From positions 26,691,039 through 26,755,038 of the forward strand of contig CM055097.1 in assembly GCA_029204225.1 (NCBI GenBank): 64,000 nucleotides of DNA. The letters are read 5' to 3'. The DNA is from Diphasiastrum complanatum. Its lineage: Eukaryota; Streptophyta; Lycopodiopsida; Lycopodiales; Lycopodiaceae. Below the pieces are notes generated by a model, which made no database searches, had not been told where the DNA came from, and saw nothing but the letters and a program-made list of their open reading frames with translations. Positions 34,086 through 45,400 of this stretch are shown piece after piece. The position numbers and the translations under genes are program-made. Positions within the stretch are counted from its first letter, which is position 1; every line of letters begins with the position of its first letter.

Positions 34086-37000
34086 GAGTGTATCATCTAC
34101 GTAGAGAGTGATGATGATGAAGTATTCTGATATAGATTTGAAGTAAACATTCGAGTCTGCTGAGTTTGGAATAAAACCATTCTCTATCAGAATTGCATTG
34201 ATCTTTTGGAACCAGGCTTTGGGTGACTGTTTCAGCCTGTAGAGCGCCTTGTGAATTCTGCATACAAGGTGCTGTTGCTTGCCATTGAGTTCGTATCCCT
34301 CTGGCTACGTCATGTAGATTTCCTCTTCGATGGTTCCATTGAGGAAAGCGGTCTAGACATCCATCTGATGAACTTCAAGATCTGCTGCAGCTGCAAAGGA
34401 GAGGAGTAGGCGGATCGAAGCATGTTTGACAACTGGGCTGAAGGTTTCTGAATAATCCAGATCTGGAATTTGGAAAAAGCCTTTGACGACTAGCCTGGCC
34501 TTCTAACGATTTAGCCTTCCTTCAACGTCGTACTTCGCCTTGAATATCCATTTGCATGGAATTGGGTTTTGGTCCTTTGGCAGCTCAATGAGTGTCCATG
34601 TTTGATTCTCCAATAGAGAATCGAATTCGGTGTCCATCGCTAGTTTTTACTGGTCAGCATGAGGAGTAGACATCGCCTCAGCAACTGTGTTTGGTTCCTA
34701 CACGAAGTAGTAGGCCGGATCATCCATAAATCTGGATGGAGGTTGTCTGGACCTGTTTGACCTTCTGGATTGAACTTCGGTCCTCTGATGTGGGTTGACT
34801 GTTGAGGTTCTGACTCATCTTTTGAGTCAGCGTCGAGATTCTATAGTTGAATCTCTAGATCAGAATTGACTAGTTGCTCGATCCGTGAGTCGAAATTACC
34901 AGTAGCTTTTTCTTTGTGGTCGAGGAACTGGTCTTTCATAAAAATGACATCTCTACTGGTGAATGCCTTCTCGGTATCCATATTGTAGAGCTTGTATGCT
35001 TTATGATTTTGGGAATAGCCGATAAAAATCATTTTCTTGCTCTTGTCATCTAGCTTTCTTCTTAGATCCTCAGGGATCTGAGCGAAAGCGATGTATCTAA
35101 ACATTCGAATATGTTTGAATGATGGTTTTGATCCTGTCCACACCTCATAAGGTGTCTTGCCATTTAGGGCTTTGGTAATAGATCGATTCCGTAAGTAGGC
35201 AGCTATAGTAATAGCTTATGTCCAGAACTTCTTTGGAAGAGAGGCATGAGCCATCATGCTCTTGGCACTTTCGATGAGTGTCCGGTTCTTCTGCTTAGCT
35301 ACACCATTGGACTGAGATGAGTAGCTGATTGTGTATTGTTGAAGTATCCCGTTGGCCTTGCAAAACTCCTTGAATTTTGTGGAGATGTACTCTCCTCCTC
35401 CATCTATGCATAGAGCCTTGGTCTTCCTTTGGGTCTGATTTTCTGCAGATGCCTTGAACTGCTTGAAGAACTTGAATGCTCCGGATTTGTTCTTCATGTA
35501 GTAGGTTGCAGTCCTTCGAGAGAAGTCGAGATGAATGTTAGGAAATAGAGAGCTCCCCCTGTGGAAGCAGTCTGCATCGGGCCAGAAATGTCGCTGTGTA
35601 CAAGGTCAAGCAAGCCCTTTGATGTATGAACTAAGTCTAAACTGAAGGGACTTCTAGCATGCTTGCTGATAATACAACGTTCGCATGGAGAAGTTGGCTT
35701 GCTGACTGAAGATAGGTCTTGTACTAGATTCTGAGCTAACATTTGTTGAATACTGTTGTAGTTAAGATGGCCAAGTCTGAAATGCCACAACATATCAGTT
35801 GATTTAGAAGTGGCTGTGTGAAGAGCTTGAATGTTAGAAGAGTAGCAGTGGCTGAGTTTGTAAAGATAGCTGCTTCTTCTTCTGTAGGCTAGAACATTCT
35901 GGGATTTGTCAAGGATTGTGCAGACTTTTGTATCGAATTCGACCCTTCGACCTGAATCGGTGATTCTGCTAACTGAGAGTAGGTTCTTGGTCAGATATGC
36001 AACGTGGAGAATGTTGGACAACAACTTGACTTCACCTCTTTTGAATTCAACCCTGACTGTTCCTTCACCTTCGATTGAATGTGATGAATTGTCTCCAAGT
36101 TGCACAACTCGAGAGTGGATTAACGACTTGTAGTCTTTGAACCAGTCACGATGGTGAGTCATGTGTTGAGTTTCTCCGGAGTCTAGATACCAGGAATCAA
36201 TATCCTGTTGTTCTCCGACTTTGGTCACGAAAGCTGCTTCATCATCATCTTCTTCTTGTTGCCGATTTGAGTAACTGGCTGTAGCACTATGTGCTTGTTG
36301 TTGAAACTGCTTCTTATTTTCGTTGTTGTACTTCAAAGTTCGGCAGTCCTTGATTTCGTGACCAATCCTCTTACAGTATCTGTTAAATAGTTTCTACACA
36401 TGTTGGAATGATAAAGAGTTTGAATTTGATCTTGAACCGAAATTTGGTCCAGACTACATATTGTTCTTTTTGTCAGTAGAACTTGACTTTGTAGATCTCT
36501 TGGATCTAAACTTCTGATTTTTTGAATACAGAGCTTGAAGATCCGATCCTGAGCCTGAGGAGGATGCTGATCTTCTGATCTCTTCTTGTAGGAGCAGCGA
36601 GATTACTCTTGATAGAGTGAGGTGCTCCTGGGTAGAAATTGCCATTACCCAATTTTCGTAGGCTTCAGGTAGACTCGATAATAGAGTCATGAGTGCATCG
36701 AAATCTTCTATGGCTGAGCCAGTTGTAGTCATTGGCTCCATAAGATTTTTAAAAGCGTTGAGGTGACCGCAATACTATCTGCTTCAGAAATTCTGAGGTT
36801 GAAGAATTTCTTCCTCAGATGGAGCTTGGATGTAACATCTCTAATGTCGTAGAGAGTTGCTAGGATGTCCCATGCATCCTTAGCTGTTTGACCAGCATGT
36901 ATGTGGCTGATCTGAGTATCTTTGATATTGAGGGTGATCATGGCAAATGTTTTGCCATCTCTTAGTCTCAACTTGGTGATGATGGCTACATCACCATCTG

Positions 37001-37263
37001 GTTTGAGTTCCGTGCCATCAACGATGTCCCACAGTTCTTTGGCTAGAAGTATAACCTTCAGAGATGGTAGTTATCTCCATCGAGTTTGTCAATGAGAGAT
37101 GAACTGGATGACGGATCCATTCTGGTTGGACTAGATCGTTGGTAGAAACAACGATTGTCTAAATATTGTTGGCTGCGCGTTTGCTTGAAAGTCGTCTTGA
37201 TAGAAACAAGACTGATAATCCACGGATGAAATGCAGATTACTGAAATGTCTGCTCTGATACCA
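34040..37263 (-). pseudogene. Copia gag-pol, 3'-truncated and decayed
   Basis: Read right to left on the minus strand: gag (36971-36729 and 36741-36454), protease and integrase N-terminus (36336-35494) with SWYLDSGETQHM and an HHCC zinc region, integrase core (35497-35216) with CIDGGGEYIS, the integrase C-terminal linker (35143-34841), then reverse transcriptase in broken frames down to LYVDDTLLFSNNL near 34120-34065. In intact copia the integrase motif is SDNGGEF, so the change to IDGGGEY removes the catalytic Asp. The element stops inside reverse transcriptase: RNase H and the 3' LTR are missing. The primer site reads TGGTATCAGAGC at 37263-37252. Confidence 0.85.
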
Positions 37264-37640
37264 CGTCGGAAAACGGTGGTCGTAAGCGTAGCGGAGGCTT
37301 GGTTGCTCAGAGCGTAGGCATGTAGGAACGGAAACGCAATAGTTAGCAGCAAAAATATTCAATTTGAAGAATTCATACAGTTTGCACAAATGAATGACGT
37401 AGTAGTGAGACAAAAATTGCACTCTGATAAAAATGTCAACAGTGAGTACAATCGCTTGAAGTAATAACTTCAGCTTGCTGAGCGTGATACTGCTAGCTAC
37501 AGATAACTCTGATTAAAAGAGAATTTCCAAAATTAACACTTACATAGCTTGTTTCAGCTAATATAGAGATTTACAAGAGAAGAAATTCTCAAAGGCTATT
37601 TATGCCAGTCTTTGCATATGTACAAAAGTTGGTAACCGTC
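37264..37640 (-). repeat. Putative 5' LTR of the decayed copia element
   Basis: The sequence next to the primer site, beginning GTCGGAAAACGG on the + strand. No partner LTR remains to define its length, so the outer edge is approximate. Confidence 0.4.
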
Positions 37641-37715
37641 AACCGCCTTCGGGATATTTGTTTCTCTAGCTGTTTTAGGGTTACTCATCCATTGGCGAAG
37701 TCAGACAGCAAAAAT

Positions 37716-37915
37716 GCGAAAAAAGACGAAGGTGCCTAAAAAATGATTTCTAAGGTATTATGGCCACTTGGCCATTGTGTCGCATTTTTCACTATGGAGC
37801 GAAAAAGGCGAAAAAGACGAAGGTGCCTTAAAAATGATTTCTAAGGTATTCTGGCCACTTGGCCAGTGTGTCACATTTTTTGCTAAGGAGCGAAAAAGGC
37901 GAAAGTGCCTTAAAA
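37716..37915. repeat. Tandem repeat, period 91-92 bp, two and a bit copies
   Basis: Copies start GCGAAAAAAGACGAAGG (37716), GCGAAAAAGACGAAGG (37808) and GCGAAAGTGCC (37899, partial). Each full copy contains the palindrome TGGCCACTTGGCCA. The two full copies differ at only a few positions. Confidence 0.9.
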
Positions 37916-37916
37916 A

Positions 37917-38090
37917 GAGCTGGATGTCTTGAAAGTGGTTATGCTTTATGGTGCTTTCTACCACTGTATTTTACTTTTCTGCTGCATTTTACCTTGTTGG
38001 ATTATGAATAAAGTCTTCAAAGAGCATCAGTCTTGGTTTGTCAAGAGGAACTAAGTGCAGTCTTGTATCTCTCTCATCATATATTCTATA
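37917..38090. repeat. LTR-like repeat copy related to 32176-32310
   Basis: It shares CTGGATGTCTTGAA, CTTGTTGGATTATGAATAA and TTGTCAAGAGGAAC with the sequence preceding the (TC)64 tract. Here the CT run is only four units long. Confidence 0.6.
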
Positions 38091-40330
38091 AAGTAAATGT
38101 TTTATTTTATCTTTTACATTTTTACTTCTTATGTTTGAACTTTGAAGTGGCTTAAATCAACAGACGTCAAATTTTGACATGCCAATATCCGTTGGAATTT
38201 GACACCTGCTTTGAAGTATAGACCTCCCATCGAATCTAAATTGTGCCAAATTGTTGATGTGGATGTTGGAATCCAACGTTCTTTGAATTTCGACGACCAT
38301 GTCGATTGTGAGGTAAAATTTTTTTCACAAAATTATGCCGCGTTGGCTTCACGTCTCTATGTCGCATTGCGACGTCCATAAATCTATCAAATTGTGATGA
38401 CCATTTCAAAATTTGGTTGCCACCATAGTTTTCCAACCACCAAAGGTTTGGTTTTGGAATTTTCGCATGGATGTCGAAGAACGATGTGTTGGTGACCGAC
38501 ATATTATAATATTTCATGAAATTCCACAGAGGCTCGCGACTATGTTATTGTGTTTTTTGCATCACCTAGATCACATCTCTCCGAGTTACTCATCAAAATA
38601 TATGTGCCTCACAAGGGAGCACTCAAGCATTCATGAACATAATGTAGGCAAAGCCAAAATTAGAGATATCAATCATAAATTTCTTGGAAATATGACTAAC
38701 CACCTACCTAGAGATAAATTCCACCACCTAGAAGAATAGTAAGCAAAAAGTAGTGAATGAATACCATAAAGCTTGAAACAAGAGCCCAAAACTTTGACTT
38801 TCGATCTAATCCTAAGTCTTGCTTTGATACCATAGTGAGATCTCCAAGGAATTTGCTTACAAGAACACTTGAATGGCCATTGTGGAGCCAAACCACCAAA
38901 CTAACTTGAAGCCTTTGATCAACAACTAAAAGCTTTACCCCTGAGCCATGGGGTGTGAATACTTGATGATGAGGAGGAGACTTGTAACCAAAAGCTAAAA
39001 GCCAAGGATGAGGAGGGCGAGCCCCTACTAGGGTATATAGGCCTTAGGAGTTTATGGCATTTGCATGTACCCATGCATTCCAGGCCTAACTCGAATTACA
39101 ATTGATATCCCATATGCAATTAACCATTACACACCATGTACTGCTCCACATTTTCTAATATGGAGTACCCTAGGCCCTCTCAAGTTATTAACTACAAAAT
39201 GGCCTTGATTGGAATCTCAGGACATAATCTAATAACTCGACACTAGAGGCCCCATACGCATGTCTAGAATTATTCCAAATTATTAGTAATTGGACATGGC
39301 CATAACACCATCCAACACATAGAGTTGGCCCTTGGAGCTCCTAAACTCCCTACTAGAATACTATCCCAAACACTTGCCTACCATCTTAGTAAGTGTAGGT
39401 AGAGACCAAAGGGCAAACTATGAGAATGAGACGAGAGCTCCAAAGGTAGACCGGATTTTGGTGAAGTTACTACCTAGAAGATTGTTCTTAGCCATTGTTA
39501 GATTTTAGGAGTTTTACCTAGAACAAAAACCTTGACACAAGAGATTGAGAGGCTCTCTTTGCAATTGTTGAGCATATGGGAGCCCAAAAAACTCGCATTG
39601 ACCGAGGAGTACAACTTAATATTAAGGAAGAAAGATTGGAATTGTTCATAAGCATGCACCTTTATTATCCTTATAGGGGATGACTACCACCAAGGGGGGC
39701 ACCTCTAGACTCATATAGGGTTTTTGGTTAGACCAATTGCTTGCTAAAAATATGACAAACATTTGCAATGGGTGTTTTTTAGATATTGGGAGACAAAGCT
39801 TGACTATTTCCAAAACTAAGATGGTTGACCCCAAAAGAAACTAGAAGGGCGACCTCGACAAGTTGTCCTAGGGCAGTGGTGTCAGTACACATGTCAACTG
39901 ACATGAATAAGGATGACTTGGGTGTTTAATAGCTATCAGATCACATAAAGAGGATGCAACACATTTGAGTTGAATCAAATAGGTATGCAGCTCAAAGGAA
40001 CATTCTAATAGGTTGGGACCACCAAGGACTCTAGTAGTTCAGGGACGAAAAGAACACTACTTGTCAAAACATGACAACGAATAGTTTCAAGGCAAATAAT
40101 AATGACGCTCAAATGCACATAACAAGTGTGGAATGCAACATAATAGGTTGGGGACTCAAAACAAGGATTCAAGTGCTTGTGCTAGGACTCCTAGTTTGGA
40201 GGACACTTGGGCGTCATGTACGCACAATTGAATGGTCGATTTAGAAGTCACAAATGGACACAAATGGACACAATGGATTGTGGAAAACATTCACACGACA
40301 ATACAAATAGACGATAGTTTTTGATACTAT
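38091..40330. other. Retroelement-derived or intergenic stretch, not resolved
   Basis: No protein domain was recognised. Near 38821-38832 the sequence GCTTTGATACCA is a minus-strand copia primer site (TGGTATCAAAGC), so an LTR probably begins at 38833 and extends right (TATATAGG near 39038). No coding fragment of that element was found to its left. Confidence 0.35.
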
Positions 40331-40970
40331 TGTTGAAAATTGATAGGCATTTTGTGTGTCAAAGTTCATTATAAATGTACACAAGGCAAGAATATTTTGA
40401 ATGTCTTGCTTAATAATCTATCAAAAAACTAGTCACACAAATGTTGATCTAGATTGGCAATTTGACAAACAACAAGCATTAACAATCAAAAGCATTGATC
40501 ATAAGTGTAGATCCGAGTTCACACGTGTGAATCACTTTGGTTGCATTAGAATTACAAAATCACATGTACATAGTGAAGTAGCTCGAGATTGCCCAATAAG
40601 CTCCAAAAATAATCTATCTTCTCACTATGGAGAGATGAAATACATAGCAAAAGTGACTTGTTTTGTAAAGTTAGGTGAATTTCCAGCATGTAATAAGGAA
40701 GTTAACTCGGCTCTCTTACCCTAATTTTGCAACCCTAGCCTCTTTCTTAGAGTCATGCCAAGTAGGTGGTTAGTTGGTCAAAATCTCATCACAAATTTAG
40801 GTGTATGTCCTATAATCTAGGAATCACTACAAAATAGACATGACCAACCCTACAGACTCGACCTAACCTACATTAGGAGTGGTTCCTTGCTTGGCATCTT
40901 GGCCTCACACGTGTGGGACCCACTTATGCACATAATTTACATTATACTACATGGCTAGATTTGCCAATAT
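40331..40970 (-). repeat. Copia LTR fragment upstream of the deacetylase gene
   Basis: It starts TTGTTGAAAATTG and is related in block order to the LTR at 27876-28464 (shared AACTAGTCACA, TGATCTAGA, CTCCAAAAAT, GTTAGGTGAA, TCCAGCATGTAATAAGGAA, GGTGGTTAGTTGGT). No primer site or internal sequence is attached, so it may be a solo or truncated LTR. It ends within roughly 300 bp of the presumed 5' untranslated region of the deacetylase. Confidence 0.55.
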
Positions 40971-41269
40971 AGGCAATTTTTCACATGATGTTGGCGAACT
41001 TGTTTGTGGCACGTGGCATAGTCTCATTGAGTTCGCCCTTTCAATCTATTCCCGAGGTTATGGGTAGTCCACTCAAGAATGATCTTGTGGCTTGCCACAA
41101 TGGTCTTGTTATTATTATCTTAGTTCAAATTCAAATTCAAACTCAAACATTTTGGTCTTTAAACAAACACATAATTCTTGGTTAACCTAAACCCGAGAAG
41201 AACTTAGACGGTTATCCCTGGTTTACCTCTGGTTAACTGATTCATTTTTATTCCTGAATCCTTAGAAGG

Positions 41270-41963
41270 AAGCAAGAGGAGAAGAGAAGAAGAACGAAGA
41301 GAAAGGGGAGGTGAGGAATGGTGGCGATAGAGGAGGACGAGGAGGAAGGAGGAAGGCGTAAGTGTAGCTGCGATGTGCAGCTGAGCTGAGGGGAGTCGGT
41401 TTTTCTCTCAATAACCCACATGAATTTTGTGGTTTCTTTAGCTAAGTTTTGTATTGCAGGTTGGAAAGCAGTTGAGACGATGCTGTCAAGTAAGTTTTCT
41501 GCGTCAGGATAGTGCCTGCAGTGTGGAGATGTTAGAATTTGAAAACTTTAGCTCTCCAGTTGCGTGATTTGTTCGTCTGTTCAGGAAGAATATTGGTAGG
41601 AGTGGTGAAACGGTTTTGCGTAATAAGGATCAGAAGACTAGGCTCTTCCATTGCAGAAACCGAAGGATTTTTGTGGATATATCTAATAGTAGATACTGGA
41701 CTCAATTTGATCTAGAATTTATTGTTTCTTTACAGGTGATTGCAGGTTGTCCTGTGATTGATTCAACTGCAAAAACCGGTACGAACTAAGGACAGTAACA
41801 GAAAGTTTTTGATCAAAGATAGAGAGGAATAGGAAGAGCTTATAGAAGGTAATTGTTATGCGGTTGAGCTCACTGACAGGCACTGCATTGATTTTTTGTA
41901 TAAGAGGGCACAGAAACCTTGTCTCAGAACCAGGAAAGGGAGGAAAGAGTAAAAATATTGGGA
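41270..41963 (+). promoter_or_regulatory. Putative 5' untranslated region of the deacetylase, probably with introns
   Basis: A purine-rich stretch (41270-41356) looks like a plant 5' leader. Possible introns are GTAAGTGTAG (about 41359) to TTGTATTGCAG (41460), and GTAAGTTTTC (about 41490) to TTTACAG (41737). These are readings of splice-like motifs only. The assigned start codon at 41964 is the first ATG in the deacetylase frame in this exon. Confidence 0.35.
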
Positions 41964-42491
41964 ATGGATGGATCAGGGAATTCACTGGCATCAGGACCAG
42001 AAGGGCAGAAGAAGAAAGTGGTTTACTTTTATGATTCGGAAGTGGGGAATTACTATTACGGGCAAGGTCACCCCATGAAGCCTCATCGCATCCGCATGAC
42101 ACATTCTTTGCTAGTGCATTATGGCTTGCACCAAAAAATGGACGTGATGAAGCCGATCCCAGCTCATGATAAAGATCTGTGCCGTTTCCATGCAGACGAT
42201 TACGTGGCCTTTCTGAGAGCAATTACTCCAGAGACACAGCACGAGCAGCTCCGTGCTTTGAAGCGATTTAATGTGGGGGAGGATTGCCCTGTTTTTGATG
42301 GGCTTTACTCTTTCTGTCAAACATATGCAGGAGGATCAGTAGGCGGTGCAGTGAAGCTCAACCATGGGCATTCGGACATTGCCATCAACTGGGCAGGTGG
42401 GCTTCACCACGCCAAAAAGTGTGAGGCTTCTGGGTTCTGTTATGTCAACGATATTGTTCTTGCTATCCTGGAGCTTCTGAAATATCACGCT
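41964..42491 (+). CDS. HDA19: Histone deacetylase exon 1 (176 codons)
   Basis: It carries the substrate-rim and first active-site block ([11 protein letters not shown] with tandem His). The donor is GCT|GTAAGT, phase 0. No lesion. Confidence 0.93.
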
Positions 42492-45400
42492 GTAAGTACT
42501 TAGCTATCTTGGCATTTGTTTTGATACTTGAAGGTCTGTAGGACAGCATAATGAATGCAAGCTCAACTACATAACAACACTTGTAAAGCAAAACGCACTT
42601 CAAACGAGCAACACAGTATTGCTTAACAAAAAGTCCATCCATTTAATCAGTATAATATGTTAACATTTCTTCATATGCCAAGATCATCAAGAAACTTCGC
42701 TAACCTTTTTGTGGCATAAAGAAACAGTTTATGCCCAACCTTTGCTCTATCTCCTTTCATAAAAGCTTGTTGCTGCTTCTGAAAAAGCATGGTGTTCATT
42801 GACTTTATTAAGATGTATTCCGTTGCTCTCTAACAACGTTCAAGGAAAATCTGAGCATTAGAGATGGTAGGATCATCTCATGCCATATGAGCCTTTGAAA
42901 ATACATATCACACATATAACAAAGGCAAGCTGGTTTTTCAAGTTTCTAGCTGTAGAACAAGCATTAGTTGTCTTTTCTAGCTTGCAGTATTCAACTAGAT
43001 TACAAATAAAACATTAGCTCTAAATAGTTTTCCTGTAGATACAAGTGCATTAGTTGTCTTTTCTAGCTTGCAGTATTCAACTAGATTACAAATAAAACAT
43101 TAGCTAAATAGTTTTTGTGTAGATACAAGTTTTTTCTTTAAATAATGTGCATACAGCCAGATTAATGCCCAAAATGACTGGAAAAGGTGAATCAATTTTG
43201 CGGTTGAAGAGCCACAAGATCAAGCTTTTTTCTCAAAGGGAAAGTCAAAAGGTATTTCTTCTTCTACATCCTCTAAAGAAAATGAAGATAACTTTTCAAA
43301 GTTCAAAAGGAAGATGATATGTTTCTATTATCACAAAGAGGGACATATCATCAAATATTGTAGGAAAAGAATAGAGAAAGCAAAGCGTGAGGCATCTATT
43401 GAAGATCATGAAGAACCTAATACGGCCACCTTAGCATCTTTGGAGCCACAAGTGGAGGAGCAAGCAAATCTTATTGATAAAGATTATGCTTTTATGGGTT
43501 TCAAGAAACCAAGTTTCTAGTGGTTCATAGATAGTGGGGCCACTAATCAAATGTCCTATCAACGTGAAGTTTTCACAAGCTTGAAGGCAATTAATGATGG
43601 AAGCCAAGTTCAATGTGCAGGAGACACATCACATTTGATCAAAGGTATTGGTGATATTGCTCTTGTTTTTCCTAATTGAGATCAAAAGTATGTCAAGGAT
43701 GTGTTTTATGTTCCTAGCATCAAGAAAAATCTACTCTCTATTTTTCTAATCATCAAGCAAGGGTTGCTTGTTGAATTTAAGGAAGGAAGATGTTTTGTAA
43801 AAGATCCTTCTAAATCTTTGATGCTTATTGCTACGGGCACCGCAAGAAATAATTTGTTTGTGTTGGACACATATAAGAAGGAAGCTTCATCTTGTTTTCT
43901 AGCATCCACTTTGATGGTAGAAGAACAAAGGGATGAATTGTTTGGAAATTCAAGCTTGTTGGAAACTGTTGATATGGCTGAGAAATCATGTTATGAATCA
44001 CCGCAAGTTGATGCATTTTATGGGAGCAGTAGTGAGAAGGTTCATGAATAAACTTTTCAAGATAATGTTATGGAAAAGCTGGAAAAAATGAGCATTCTTT
44101 GAAGTCTCTTGGTACGTCCTGATACGCATGAGGGGGAAGCTGGAAGGTCATGACGTGCTCGTCTTGTTTGACACCGGTTCCTCGCATAATATTATTAATT
44201 CTCGCGTGGTGAGGAAGTTTCGCTTAGCTACTGTTCCATCTGATTACCGGTATACTGTTGAGATACCTGATGGTAAGGGAATAGAAGTTTGGGATGAAAG
44301 AGTCTCTTGGGCATCCTTGACTATTCAGACGTACACTGAGAAGTTAGATTTCGAGATCACTAAACTCACTAAGTTTGATATTGTACTTGGTAAGCGGTGG
44401 CATGCTAGTAAGCAGCTCGCTATAGATTTTAAGTCACATGTGTATAAGTTTGGGCATGAGGGTGGGAACGACCATCTGTTGAGGGTCCTCTTATTACCTA
44501 TATGCAAATAAAGAGAATGGAGATTCAGTATTTGTGGTTGTGTTATGTGAATCTTGATTCCAGTTTTGATTCTTATGTTGATAATAATTAGATAAGCACA
44601 CAATCACAAGAAACTTCATTTATTTTTGCATCCCCTACTGCACATGCATTTTCATTACAGCCCAGATGTGACCCAGCAAGTAAGTTGGAGAAGTCCATCT
44701 GCACTCAGTTTAAAGATGTGCTGATTAGCAATTTGCCACCTGGATTGCCGCCTAGTCGGAATGTTGATCATTGAATTGAGCTCGTTCTAGGGGCAAGTCC
44801 GGTATGTAGGCCTCCGTATCGGATGAGCCTAAAAGAGGAAGAGGAGGTCGGAAAGATGTTGGAGGAGTATCTCAAGCTGGGGTACATCCGTCCAAGTTAT
44901 TCACCTTTCGCCTCTCTTATTTTAGTTGTTAAGAAAAAAGATGGTAGTTTCCGGATGTGTGTAGATTACAGGGGATTGAATAAGATCATTGTAAAGCACA
45001 AGTATCCGATGCCCAGGATTGATGATCTATTGGATGCGTTGCAAGGTGCAACCATTTTCAGTAATATAGATCTCAAAAGTGGATTCCATCAAATACGGAT
45101 TCGAGTGATGCTCATGAACGATGTCTTACGAGACTATATGGGAAAGTTTGTCGTCAATTTTATTGACGATATAGTGGTTTTTAGGAAAGCGGTTGAGGAG
45201 CATGAGGTTCATCTCAAGATCGTATTGGGCAAGTTACAAGCTTCTGTCTTGTATGCCAATGCTCAGAAGACAAAGTTGTGTAAGACTCGTGTCGAGTATC
45301 TGGGTCACGTAGTGACAGCTGAGGGTAAGGTGGCTGTGGTTAGGAAGTGGCCGAGGCCTGCCGATATACGCCAATTGCAATCTTTCCTAGGCTTTTGTAA

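Noticed and set aside
41719-42222. 167-codon minus-strand frame opposite deacetylase exon 1
   Set aside because: Shadow of the conserved deacetylase coding sequence on the other strand.
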